Positions 23,083-35,133 of a DNA stretch of 64,000 nt are shown piece after piece. The stretch lies in NCBI GenBank assembly GCA_009103225.1, contig RHPI01000193.1:675088-739087 (forward strand), read 5' to 3'. Positions within the stretch are counted from its first letter, which is position 1. Each line of letters starts with the position of its first letter. The notes under the pieces are model-generated. The model was not told where the DNA came from, did no database searches, and saw only the letters and a list, made by a program, of their open reading frames with translations. Origin of the DNA: Chlorokybus atmophyticus. Lineage: Eukaryota; Streptophyta; Chlorokybophyceae; Chlorokybales; Chlorokybaceae. Made by a program: the position numbers and the translations under genes.

Positions 23083-24829
23083 GGCTGCGGAGAAGGTCGC
23101 AACAAGCAATGAGACAGAGAGACTGCGCGAGCAGTGTGTGCGTTATGCCTGCACAAATATGCATGCATGTGCAGAGGGAGGCCAAGTGTAGATGTCATGA
23201 CTGGTCTGACACGATTGCTGAGCTGGTGTAGGCCTTAACCCAGCGCAAGCCAGAGTGATAGCCTGTTCACTGTTACGGTCTGTCGCTTGGCTCGGACTGT
23301 GTCGGACACAAAGCGTATGCTTGTTGACTACTTGCATTGCGCTTGCAAATGCACAAGGAGCCAAGTACACATCGAGTGGTCGACTTGACTGCACGTAAGC
23401 AACCTTGCTTGCAATCTCAACACACAAACAGCGTCGTTTTTGTGTTGCAGTGCACTGCCTGCACAAGAAGCAAACAAGAAACCAAGCGTCAACCATGCTT
23501 GCGACCTGGAAACCACACGCATGCATGCGCTTCTCAGCAGTTTTGGTCAGCGAGAACTATCCGGCACCTGCATGGCTGCAAGCTGGCACCCAACGCAACG
23601 CAGTGCTTCGCAGACTGCCCTGACTCAAGCCACAGAGTGCACCAAGCAAGCAAGCTAGCACCTCACCTCGACCTGATCCTTCGTCTTTGCCTCCCGCAGA
23701 ATCGTCACCACCTGCCGCCTAATGATTCCAAGCCAAGCTAAGCTCAGCTTAAGCTTAGCGAAAGAGCGAAGCGCAGGTCACCTAAGCTAAGGCATTAAGG
23801 CACTGAACGTATGCGTTTCAGGCAGTTGATGCTGTCATGTAGCAAGTTGACGCGCGCGCAAAGCGCATTAAAATACTGATTGCGCTTATTCATTGCGCGC
23901 GCAAAGCGCTTGCGTTAAGTGCCTTGATTGGTTTGAAACCTCCGCACAGTCACACAGTCTCTCGACTCAGCTTTGCCATAGCTGCCAGTGGCTTTGACAT
24001 GGGTTCGCGATGGGTGAGTGGAGAGAGTGTCTCCACGCCTTGCAGGCGGTTGGTCGGCTTGATTGGTCTGAAAGCTCAACTCAGCACAGCTCGACTCACC
24101 TCAGCAAAGTTTGCCTTTTCAAGCATAGCTGAGGCAATGCAGTGCCATACTTGCGAGTGGCTTGTAGAACATGGTTGTTCATTGGATGACTGGAGACAAT
24201 GCCCAAGTCTTGAAGGCGGCTAGTGCTCGGCTTTGCCGAAGTCGACAGAAAACAAGGAGGTTGAGGTGAGCTTAAGCTACAGCCCCTCAGCTGAGCTGGC
24301 TCAAGTTTCACATATGTTCAGCAAAGCTTTACAGAAGCATTCATGCATGCGCCTGGAAAACTGTCGCTCAAGCAGCGTTACAAGCAGTGTAGCAAGCTTG
24401 TGTAGGCAGCGCGCTTGAAAGCAAACAGCACTAATGCTAACCGTGCAAGCCATTTCGCCAGCGTTCCTTATGCGTTTGGTGCAGTTTGTTACTGCGTGCG
24501 CATAGATTCAGCGAGTGGTGTCCACAGTCTGTCGTTGTGCAGCTCTTTGCACTAGTGTAGTCTTGGTGTGTTGTATGTGTTTTGCCGGTGTGTATATCTT
24601 AGCGCATGTGTGTGATAAAATTGTGCGTATCACTGGTTCGTGTCTGGCGAGGGGTAAATGAAGCGCAAGGGAACACCAGGAGCTGTGTGGATGTGTGCAC
24701 GGGTGCATGCAACTAGCTTTGATTGAGACAAACAGAGGGAAAGCAAGCTACGCAGGTGGAAGAAGGAGGATCTAGTGGATTGGTGTTGGGCTGGGGTTTA
24801 TCTTTCTCAATGAATTGCCCTGAGCTCTG
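23083..24829. promoter_or_regulatory. Divergent intergenic region between phytocyanin pseudogene and aquaporin 2
   Basis: It is homologous over most of its length to 30650-32402. Within it, a unit of about 130 bp beginning CTTGATTGGT occurs twice (from about 23923 and 24057). Each unit has CAGCTTTGCC-like and CTTGCxAGTGGCTT-like segments and ends in a GGCGGnTnGT motif. The same two-fold structure occurs in the homologous region. From about 24650 the sequence is the conserved aquaporin 5' leader. No gene is seen. Confidence 0.55.
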
Positions 24830-24941
24830 GCAAGTAGTGTTCTACAGTGGTTGTTTCAACTCTTTCTTCCCACCGACAACCACACACCCATGGCCACACA
24901 CCCATGGCCGCGCCCACACTCAACCAACATTCCTTGTGCAG
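24830..24941 (+). other. 5' UTR intron of aquaporin 2, GC-AG type
   Basis: The donor reads CTCTG|GCAAGT, where the two paralogs have GTAAGT. The acceptor is TTGTGCAG. Its position relative to the coding start matches the 5' UTR introns of the other two copies. Confidence 0.65.
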
Positions 24942-24944
24942 AGA

Positions 24945-27179
24945 ATGACAAATACACAGTCCAACGCAGTGAAGGTCTGGTCCTTCCGGCTTAAGTACCG
25001 GCCGCGCCTGGGCTCCGTGCGCGGCGACGTCTTTGGCCCCAACAAGATCCGCACCATCATCTCTGAGTACATATCCACTCTCATACTGGGTGAGAGAGTA
25101 TGTATGTGTCTATGTGTATGCGTGTTCAATGGTAAGATCATGCGCACACGCATACGGCTGCAGTGCATGCGCATGCACTGTGTGTGCACGTGTATGTATA
25201 TATACGCACGTGTCTACGTGTGCGAGTGTGTCGTGCACACGGATGCACACTTTGTGGGTGTCACACTGAGCACGTGTGCATGCATGTGTGCGCACATGCT
25301 GGTGCATCTTGTTCACTCAGTAAACTTCGCCTGACTCGCATGTTCTTCTCCAGTCTTTGTCGGTACGGGTGCTGTGGTCGCGACGGGTATCCCTGCGTTC
25401 CATGGCAGCGGCGCGGGTGCGGATGCATTGCCTGCCGTGATTGATCCCGCGCGCACCGTCGCCATAGCTCTTGCCTTCGGCCTGGTGAGTGCATGTTGGG
25501 TGATGGCAGAGGATCATGTTGGTTAGTGTCGTGCCGACAGAACCAAGGAAAGCAATCGCAGGTGCTCGTGTGTTTGGTCGCCATGACTTCAAGCGTGTCG
25601 GGCGGATGCCACGCCAATCCTGCTGTCACCACCGCGTTCTTGATATTGGGTAATGTGTACAACTTGATTGTCGGTACCGATGATACGCTACCTCTCAAGC
25701 GCATCCCCAAAGTATGTTCCTCTGTTGCAGGGTACATGCCGGTGATACAGGCAATATGTTACGTGCTCGCGCAGCTTGGGGGAGCCCTTTGTGCGTCGCT
25801 CCTGCTCAAAGCATCCGTACGCTCGCAGGTGTGCATGTGTGCGTGTGTGCATGCGTGTAAACAATTGTGGGCATCTGCGCGCACATATGCACATGTGCAT
25901 GTGCCAAGTAAGGTTTCTCTTCTCTTTCAGTGGCGCCAATCGCTTGGTGCCAACGCCGTCCATGCGGGACTGAGCGCCTGGAACGCGTTCGAGGTCGAGG
26001 CCATCGTTACGTTCTTTTTCGTGCTTGGTAAGAGATACAAGCGACAGCAGTTTGCCAAATCACGCGGCGTGATGCATAATCAATGCTAATTAGTTTCAAG
26101 GCAAGAAGTGTATCCGTAACCCACGCACGCACACGCACAAGTATGCACACTCACACCCTCACGCATACACTCTCACACTCTCACACTTACCGTGACACAA
26201 ACACAGACACACACACACACACACACACTCGCACTCGCTGTTGTTATGTTCCAGTCATCCTGGGCACCGCGTGCGCTCCCACCGACCGCAACCAGCGCGC
26301 CCTGGCCCCCGTCCCGATCGGCTTCGCGCTCGCAGTTGGAAACCTTGTACTGATTGCCTATGACGGGGCAAGCATCAACCCCGCCCGCAGCTTTGGACCA
26401 GCCGTGGTGGCAGATAAGTGGGCCGATCACTGGGTAAGTTGGGGTGTGGGTATGTGTGCGTGTGCGTGTGCGTGTTGGCTCGCGCGTGTGCTCGTGCGTC
26501 CAGTTTGTGGATTTGTCCGTGCACCACGCACATGCAGGGTGTCGACAACAGTTAGCGACACACTAGCCTATGTGTTGTGGAATGACTTTAACTTGCTTGC
26601 TCACGCAAGACTGCACTTACAAACACTCTGTTTGAATTTTGGTCACTGGTACAATCACTGGTAAGACAATTACTGATTGGCTCTCGTTGCTCTTAAAGGT
26701 GTTCTGGTGCGGCCCGTTGTTGGGTGCCTGTTTGGCCTCGCTCGTGCACGCTTTTGTCATGACTCCCTCGCACGTGAAAGGCACCGTTGACATGCCCTCA
26801 GCACAGGTGCGAAAGTAGCGACACTCCGTATTCAACAACCAACATACAACACAGTCACAGGCTCACACCTCTGTGGCTGTCTTGATGCATGCACGCTTAC
26901 TGTGTGAGCGTGTGCGCTTGCGCGTGCAGGTGTGTGTACCAAGTGGCGTGCATACGTATCAAATGTTGTTTACACTTCTAACTACAGGGACCTCCAGTAC
27001 AAGACGATAAACAGAAGTCGCTTGAAGAGGGTACACCCAACAACAGCGACAACGACATGAAAAAACCCAACAATGTTGGGGCTCATACGGCGGAAGGGCT
27101 GCATCGTCCTCCTATGCAAACGCAGCCGCGCAAGCAGGGCTTTCTTGGATACACTGTCGGGACGGACATCAACGTATAG
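24945..27179 (+). CDS. Aquaporin 2 (MIP family channel)
   Basis: Eight exons give 345 aa: 24945-25089, 25354-25484, 25562-25649, 25731-25828, 25931-26027, 26255-26433, 26699-26806, 26988-27179. It has six membrane helices with two standard pore motifs, SGGCHANPAVT (N111-P112-A113) and SINPARSFGPAVV (N228-P229-A230). The start differs from its paralogs: their ATG (MKKES) is GTG here. Translation must use the ATG at 24945, three bases after the 5' UTR intron, which adds MTNTQSNA. The C-terminal tail ends GYTVGTDINV. It is a tandem duplicate of aquaporin 1 and is probably a plasma- or internal-membrane channel for water or small solutes. Confidence 0.95.
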
Positions 27180-29329
27180 ATAGTGTGGGTGATGCGGGTA
27201 TGTATGTGTAAATAGTGTGTCTTGATTTGCGGGCAGGAGCAGCTGAAGGCTGCTGTAAGTAGTGCACATTTGTGTTGATGATAGGGAAAGATGAAGACAC
27301 TGGGGGGGAAACAGAGCGAGTAACTGCTTCACAAACCGTTTGTTGTTGAGTTGCTATCAGTCTAGTTTGGTTCAGTACTGTCACATATGAAATGGTAGTG
27401 AAAGCAGAATTATCCCAATTTAGTCTGCTTTCGTGATGGGTAAACCAGCATGACGTCAACGCTTGTGTAAGACCGCATACAACCTCCTCAGACAAAGCAC
27501 TGGAGTCCAAGTGTGTCCTGCGTTTTGTGCACATTGCGATAATCTTAAAAGGTGTATGACAGTTGCCTTTATACGACATGCTGGCTTGCAGCAATGGCAC
27601 CGTGAGTTGAACTCTCACATGATGGTTGTCACTGCCATCACGTTTTGCCAAATACTGTATGGTACGCAGGCAATCAAACCGCTGTAGCGTAGGAAACCAG
27701 CCACTCGTCGCTATTTCTTCAAACTGTAAATACACATGTACATGGTACAAAGGTCGTATGCCACTTATACCGCATGCATGTCACACAAGGCGTACGGAGG
27801 TTATAATTTGCAAGAATTTTGTACGTAAGCAATTCATACGGGCATGTCTGCACAGGATCAACTGCATGCAGCCAGCGACACGCACCTGCTTGCTGCATAC
27901 AGGTCCACCGGGCTGAGTTTACCCTCTACCCTACCTCTACTCCTACCGGCCCCTAGCCATGCATGCATGCATTCACAGCAGTCCTTGTAACTTGCAAGAT
28001 ATGTACGAAAGAGTTGACTAGAGTGCTGCATATGCTGCAGCTGTGTAGCGTGCTATGCTGCTCTACCTCACACACGGTCATGCACCCACACCCACGCCAG
28101 TATCGACGACGGCAGTTGTGACGATGGCGGAGGGTGGGAGAGCGGTGGCGGGGGGGGTCTCTGCTGGTCGTCGGTGTGGTCGTCGACGTGGTCCTGTTGA
28201 AGACCGATGCTGCTGGTGGTGTGACAGGTAATTGAGTCTGCCTGCATGCAGAGCTAACGGGGTACGAGCTGTAGTGAAGGCAGGTAGCTAGGTTTGTATA
28301 GATAGCCCGGTGGTAATCAAGATTTTGTTAGTCAGTATGTGGATGGCTGGTGCATGTGTCGTGTGTGTATATAAGGGGTATGGTACGGTGTGTAACATAT
28401 ATGCAATGTTATGCATGTGACCCCATTGCATTGTGAACATGACATGCACAGTGTGTTGGTCACATGCACAGCATTGCATATATCATGCACATCACGCACA
28501 TCGCAGCGCACGCACACCACAAACGCCTCAGCACCACGTCCCCCGTCACGTGCAGCGTCACGCCGTCATCCTCATCATCAGGAAGCCGCCCTTCCGTCCA
28601 TTCATAAGAAGCAAACGCATTTGAAGTCGCAGCAATGCAAACAGTCCTTCTTGCATCTTTTGTACACTTCATGCATATTGACAATTCAACTGAACGCAAC
28701 TCGCACACTGCGCGCATGGCCGATGCGCGCAGTGTGCACGCATGCCGCATGCGTGCACAAACTAGCACACTCGATTGTTGTACAGATATTCACTTGCATA
28801 CATCCTAGATGCCTTAAACCTTGTACCTACGCACGCACATTTGCATGTAGGCTATAAGCCTTGAGCCTTCTGATAATGCTGATGTTGATGGTGGCATGCT
28901 GTGATTGTTGGCAATGATGGTAAATTGCATGCATGTTATGTGCAAGCATGAGACAATGAACTGCACATATGCAACGCCATGCTAGCATGCGTAGCTGCCT
29001 ACCCAATACACAAACACACACCCACTTATATGTATACGCAAGTGTACAGGGTTGGGTTGCCAGTATGGTGCCGGCAGTACCGCTACTATACCTGGTCACG
29101 CACGCCATACCGTCCCACAGGCACTCACACAGCTATACGGTCTCTTGCACATAGCCACAGCTCCGCACTACACACCGCACACACGGGCACTCACAGTCCT
29201 CTCCCCCCTCCCCCACCCACTTGGATGCATCTTTTGTAGACACTTTCGCACATACTGAACCATCCTAGCTGACAGCCTAAAAGGATGTTTATGGCGAAGT
29301 TCTTTGGTCAGCCCGGACCGGAGTAGAAG
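27180..29329. other. Intergenic region between aquaporin 2 and phytocyanin 3' ends
   Basis: The two genes converge here. The first ~60 bases repeat the aquaporin 3' flank. The rest has no supported gene. It contains the second copy of the 39-bp repeat (28390-28428), a G-run near 28150, and an inverted pair of CTGCGCGCAT type at about 28706-28735. Confidence 0.5.
28390..28428. repeat. 39-bp exact repeat, copy 2
   Basis: Identical to 22231-22269. Here it lies about 0.9 kb downstream of the intact phytocyanin gene, while copy 1 lies inside the pseudogene. Confidence 0.85.
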
Positions 29330-30649
29330 TTACTTTCCGTGCTTGCCATATCCGTGACCGGAACTAGCAGGAATGGGAGGAGCGCGTGCGGGACCTAGAG
29401 CAGGGGCAGGACCGTGACCAATCTGTGGCGGGAGGACGATGAACCAGAAGCGCAAGCCGGCGGGGCAGTGTCCTGCATATAGAGAGAAAGGTGGTGTTGT
29501 TAAGTTTCAGCTAGTTTCAGCTGTTAGATGCAATACTCATGGTGTAATTACAGCTGCGTGCGCGTGTCCTGACACAAGAGAGATGCATGTAGCACCTCAT
29601 GTCTTTTTTACGCATGCAACACGCATGAAAGAGTACAAGAACCTTGATAACAAACAGGACCGGCACTGCTCAGCAGAGGCAGCATGTGTGTGCGTATGAC
29701 TGCGCTATAACACAAGCGTACCTGGCACAATGCATGTTACATTCCATTGGCCTCTTGCGGGTACAGTCCAGTTGAACTGGAAGGGACTGGTGGCCTGGGA
29801 TCCTGTCATTGAGCGTGTGTTTGGTATTTGGTTGGCTAAATGTCTCAGCAATAGCATGAGAACATGCACTATGTGTGTCGGAAAAGAGACACAATCAGCT
29901 GGATAGTTGAATCCTTGTGGTTTTGAGAAATCACAACTACGCCAGGATTTGATTACCAAAACTATACTCACCGTTCAGCAGGTTGCCATTTCCAGCATTG
30001 CAAAACTCCTGCACCGTTGCATTGCTTTGGGCAAGGAAAACGGTATGCGGGATACCTTATGAACACAAGGGTTTGTAAGCGAACAAATGCCTAGCGTCAT
30101 GCAGATGTTGAGAATCTAGACACAGCACTTGCCAATTACTCAGTGTGCACAGTGTGCTTTTACCTGGTGGTTGGTAGTTGAACACAAATATGTCGCCAAC
30201 GTTGAACGAACCATTCGTATTCGCCCAAGTCTGCCATTGTCAGTACATGTGGATGAGCACATGCTTCTGCGTGCTCGCACGCGCGTGTGCACACCGTTTG
30301 TACGCGCGTGCGCACACCTTTTGTTGTTGTGCGGGTGCTTGTAAATGTGGATTTCTGCGTGCATGCGTGTGTGTGGGGGGGCATGTGCATGCGTGCTTAT
30401 GTGTATATGCGTCTGCGTGCCTGCAACCACTGCCCACCATGACAAGTTGCAAAAAGCAACTTTTATCATGCGCCATCAACACACCTGGTAGTCTGGTTCA
30501 GGGTTGATGAGTGCCCAGCCAGAATTGTCCGGACCGACGACCACCACCCGAGCAGCCGCGCCGGGAGGATGCATCAACAGGAGAAAGAGGCTCACTACTG
30601 TCGTTGTGAGCACAGCAAGGCCGCAGCCAAGCAATGGAGACTGCTTCAT
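29330..30649 (-). CDS. Phytocyanin (secreted blue-copper-type protein)
   Basis: Five exons give 179 aa: 30649-30485, 30230-30164, 30055-29972, 29802-29722, 29472-29330. An N-terminal signal peptide (to about residue 33) is followed by a phytocyanin domain: VVVVGPDNSGWA, then TWANTNGSFNVGDIFVFNY. Copper ligands H81, C129 and H134 are present, with the disulfide pair C96/C135. The fourth (axial) ligand position is Leu139, so the site would be three-coordinate. A short Pro-rich tail ends GHGYGKHGK. There is no obvious GPI signal. Exons 2 and 4 have the same length and phase as in the longer gene at 3750, so both derive from one ancestor. It is divergent to aquaporin pseudogene 3. It is probably an extracellular electron-transfer or copper-binding protein. 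Confidence 0.92.
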
Positions 30650-32402
30650 GGCTGCGGAGAAGGTGGCAACAAACAGTCGGACAGGAACAGAGACACACAG
30701 ACTACGGGCGTTGTGTGCGTAGTGCACGCACACCTGCATGCATGCCAAGGGAGCCAAGTTTACATGTTATAACACGCTTGCGGAGCAGCCAGCTAGTGTT
30801 TCCAGCTAGGCTAGCAGCTACTTCGATGGCGGCATTTGCTGTGGGATGTTGCTAGCTAGCAGTCGTACTGCTGTAAACCTTGTCGCAAGGCGGGGTCCCC
30901 AGTCCAGAGCAGGGTAACAGCGTGCTCAATGGCACGTCTTTGGCTTGGCTCAGACACAAAGCATACTGTTGATGACCACTCGCAGTTACACAAGGAAACA
31001 GGCCTGTCTCCATGTCACAAGTGAAGCTGCCTTGCCACGGTAGCAAGGCAGCTTAACTTGCAAGCTTAACACACAACCAGCGTTACTGGACATTGTGTGC
31101 TTTCACGTGCACAAGGAAGGTTTGCACAAGGAACCATAACTGCAACAATGGTTGCGACCTGGAGACCTAGAGGCACATGCATGCATGGATGCGCTGGTCA
31201 GCAACTTTGCTTAGATAAGGGGAAGGCAGCTAAGGATCTGCGAGCTGGCACCAATGCAACGAGTGCTTGACAGACTGCAGCTGAAGCCACATGCGACATC
31301 GCAAGCAAGCTCACCTGATTTTCCTTCTCTGCCGCGCCCCCAAAACAGTCGCTACCTGCCGCCTCCTTCACCTAAAGCTCAGCTTAGCTCAGCGCTGAGC
31401 TAGCTTGAACGACAGTGCAAGCAGCATGCATTTAAGGCACCGAATGCATGCATTTAGACTGTTAACTCTATCGTCTTAACAACCTTAGCGCGCTCGTAAA
31501 TCGCCTGCATTAAGTGCCCTAGTTGATGTGAAAGCTACAGTCACCACAGTTCTGTGCTCAGCTTTGCTGTGCTTTGCCCTTACTTGCCAGTGACCTTGAC
31601 GTGAGTCTGCGATGGGTCTCGCCTTGGAGGCGGCTGCGCTGGCTTCCTTGATTGATGTGAAAGCTCAACTCAGCACAGCTGGACGCAGCTTTGCTTTGGC
31701 ATACTTGCCAGTGCCAGTGGCTGTGACGTGGAACAGGGTGAGCGGAGCATGTGTGTGTTCACGCCTTGGAAGCGGCTGGTGCTGTTTTCTTGAGATTGGC
31801 AGAGAATATGAAGCTTGAGGCGAGCAGTCAATTGGGCTTGAGCCACAGACCCTACAGCTGTCTGGTTGCCGGCTCAGATCGCACTCAGCGAAGCTGCACA
31901 GAAGCATGCATGCATGCGCTTGGCAAGTATTCGCTCAAGATGCTGCGTTACAACCAGTGTTGCAAGATTGTGTCGGCAGCGTCCTACACTGCAAACAGCA
32001 TTAATGCTGTCCGTATATGCGTGCAAGCCACGCTAGCGTTCCTAACGCGCTTTGTGCAGAGCTGCCAGTGTGTTACTGCGTGTGCCTAGGCAATGCGAGT
32101 GGTGTAATTAGGCTGTAGTTGTGTATGCTTTTCCTTGTACGTTGTGTGTGGCTTGCACGTGTGTGGTTTTGCGCATGTGCGAGAGATATAAGTTCTGCAT
32201 GCTATTAGTGGGTGTCTGGTGGCAAGAGGGGTACCTAAAGCTAAAAGGGGAATACTAGAGGCTGCATTTATGGATGCATGCGTGCATACAAGTAGCTTGT
32301 TGGGACATACAGAGGGTAAGCTAAATAGGAGGAAAGAACAGAGGGAGGATCTGTTGTGTTTGTGTCAGGTTGGGTTTCAACTTGGAATAATCCTGAGCTT
32401 TG
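30650..32402. promoter_or_regulatory. Divergent intergenic region between phytocyanin and aquaporin pseudogene 3
   Basis: This is the homolog of 23083-24829, including the two-fold unit of about 130 bp (starting near 31519 and 31647). From about 32215 it is the aquaporin 5' leader. It contains GTTTACAT and TTATAACA stretches near 30758-30775 that could serve the phytocyanin promoter, but this is unproven. No gene is seen. Confidence 0.5.
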
Positions 32403-32557
32403 GTAAGTAATGTTTCTACAGTGGTTGTCTCACCTGTTCCCACCCCCCAAAAACACGCACAAAACATTTACATGGACGCTGACATCCATGCCCACGCCCA
32501 CGCGCGCGTGCACACGTTCCTTGTGCAGATAGTGACACGAACATACAGTCCAACGCA

Positions 32558-35133
32558 ATGAAGAAGGAGTCCTTCTTCCGGCTCAAGTACTGGCCGCGCC
32601 TGGGCTCCGTGCGCGGCGATCTCTCGGGCCCCAACAAGATCCGCACCATCATCTCTGAGTTCATGTGCACCCTCATACTGGGTAAGAGATATATGTGGGT
32701 GCGTGCCTGCGTGTGTGCGTGTGTGCATGTGTGAGTTCATGCAAGCACGCGCACATTTGGCTGCGGGTGCACTGTGTGTGCCACATATACTGTGTGCGCG
32801 TATGCATGTGAGTGCTTGACACGTACACGCTGTGTCGTGTCACAAGGAGCATGTGTGCATGCGTGTGTGCACGCGCACACATGCTGGTGTCTTGTTTGCT
32901 CACTCGAGTTCTGCAAACTCACATGCCAATCTCCAGTCCTTTTCGGCACGGGAGCTGTCATTGCAACGGGTCTTCCCGCATCCCATGGCAGCGGCGCTGG
33001 CACGGACGCCTTGCCTGCCGTGATCGATGCCGCGCGCACTGTTGCCATTTCTCTCTCCTTTGGCCTGGTGAGTGCACACATGTTGATAACAGGGAAACCT
33101 TCCCTATGTTCCCTGACTATGTTGAACGTAGTTGGACTATGTTGGTTTGTCGCGCCGACACAATCAACCAGTGCAATGGCAAGCTCTCACTTGTTTGGTC
33201 GCCATGGCTTCAAGCGTGTCAGGCGGATGCCACGCCAATCCTGCTGTCACCACCGCATTCTTTATGTCGGTTGTACAATTTGGTTGTCGGTGTTGATGAT
33301 ACGCTATCTGTCAAGCATTCAGCACATCCCCAACATATGTTTCTCTATTTGCAGGGTACGTACCAGTGATACAGGCGGTAGAATACGTGCTCGCGCAGCT
33401 TCGGGGAGCCCTGTGTGCATCGCTCCTGCCCAAAGCAGCCGTACGCGCGCCGGTGTGCATGTGTGTAGATGTGATTGTGGGCATCTGCGCGCGCATATGC
33501 ATACATGTGCGTGTATGTACGTGTTTGTACGTGTATACGCATGCGTTCACGCATAGGCATGCACATGCGCATGTGTGCCTGTCGTATGCCTAAGTGTGCG
33601 CACTTACACGCACATGTGTCTGTGTGTGCTCACTTGCACGCATATGTGCATCTGTACACGCCTGCGAGCCTGCCTACCTGTCTGTGTGTGCTTGTGAGTG
33701 CATGTGTGTGTCTGCTCACTTTCGTGCATGCACATGTACATGCCTGTATCACAATCGGCTAATCCAAGCAAGATAGTGGCCCTCTGTCTCAACTACCTCA
33801 CGTCCCTCCTATTTCAGTGGCGGCAATCCCTTGGAGCCAACGCTGTCCACGGCGGACTGAGCGCCTGGAACGCGTTTGAGGTCGAAACCGTCGTCGCATT
33901 CTTTACCGTGCTTGGTAAGGAGTAGGGAATCTTGTTTTGTGCTGCCAAGTGCAAGGCGCTGTATATTTGATGCACATGTACGCACACGCACACATACGCA
34001 GTCACACTTAAACTCCCATAAACACACACTTTCACACTCACACGCACAATCTACAAGAGTGTAAGCGTGAGCCATCTTACCTGCACGCACACTGTTAACA
34101 GTGATAATGCAGGTCATGCACGCACGATTTTACTCTTTCAGACTTGTTATCTCTGTCTCTTAGTATTTCTCTCACTTACTCGCAAACACACATTTGCACA
34201 CTGTGGCATGCGTACATGCGCACACTCACGCACACACTCACACACACTAGTCATCCTCGGCACCGCGTGCGCTCCCACCGACCGCCACCAGAGCGCCTTG
34301 GCTCCGGTCTCGATCGGCTTTGCGCTCGCGGCGGGAAATCTCTTACTGATCGCCTTTGATGGCGCCAGCATCACTCCCCGCGCGAAGCTTTGGACCGGCC
34401 GTGGTGGCGGACATGTGGGCACATTACTGGGTGAGTGGGAAGGGTAGGTATGTGTCCGTGTGCATGTCAAAGCTCAGATGGTGCAGCCAGTCTGCAGCCT
34501 GCAGCGCACACGCACAGCGTGCGTGTATGCGCATGTAAATGCGAGCGTGTGTGCGCGTGTGTGTGTGGGCACATGTGTGTGCACACTCGCTTATCACTTG
34601 TACACCAATTCACTGAGCAGTCACCTGATCACTTACTTGGCTCTTGTTGCTTTGACAGGTGTTCTGGAGTGGGCCGTTGTTGGGTTCGTGTTTGGCCTCT
34701 CTCGTGTACGCGTTCATGACGACTCCCTCGCACGCCAGAGGCACCATCGACATGGGCGCCACAAAGATGAGATAACAAGGCAACCTTTGGTTGCGTAACC
34801 AGAACATTCTCACGTGTTCACATCTCTGTGGTTGTGCACAGGTATAAGTGCACAGGCATGCACATGTGCACGCGGCACAAATGTGCGTCTGGGCGCATGT
34901 GCATGTTGTGTGCATGTCGTGCAACAGATGTTGCTTACAATATGTTTACTGCAGGCACCTCCGATTGACAAAAAGGGCAGTCGATAGAAGAGGGCACACC
35001 CACCAATGGCAACAACAACAGTCACGCTGAGGTTTATCACACGGCTGAAGGGTTGCACCGTGTTGCGGCCGGGTCGCAGCCGCGCAAACAGGGCTTGCTT
35101 GGATGCACTGTCGTGACAAACATCAATGTGTAG
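32558..35133 (+). pseudogene. Aquaporin pseudogene 3
   Basis: All eight exon regions of the aquaporin family are recognisable: 32558-32681, 32937-33067, ~33192-33280, 33355-33452, 33818-33914, 34251-34431, 34659-34769, 34955-35133. Several lesions break it. Exon 3 has a 1-base loss at its start, and its donor is deleted. Exon 6 has a 1-base insertion that destroys the second NPA box (reads ITPRAKLW). The exon 7 donor GT is mutated (AAG|ATGAGA). Exon 8 frameshifts to an early stop. The 5' half is still well conserved, so loss is probably recent. Confidence 0.88.
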
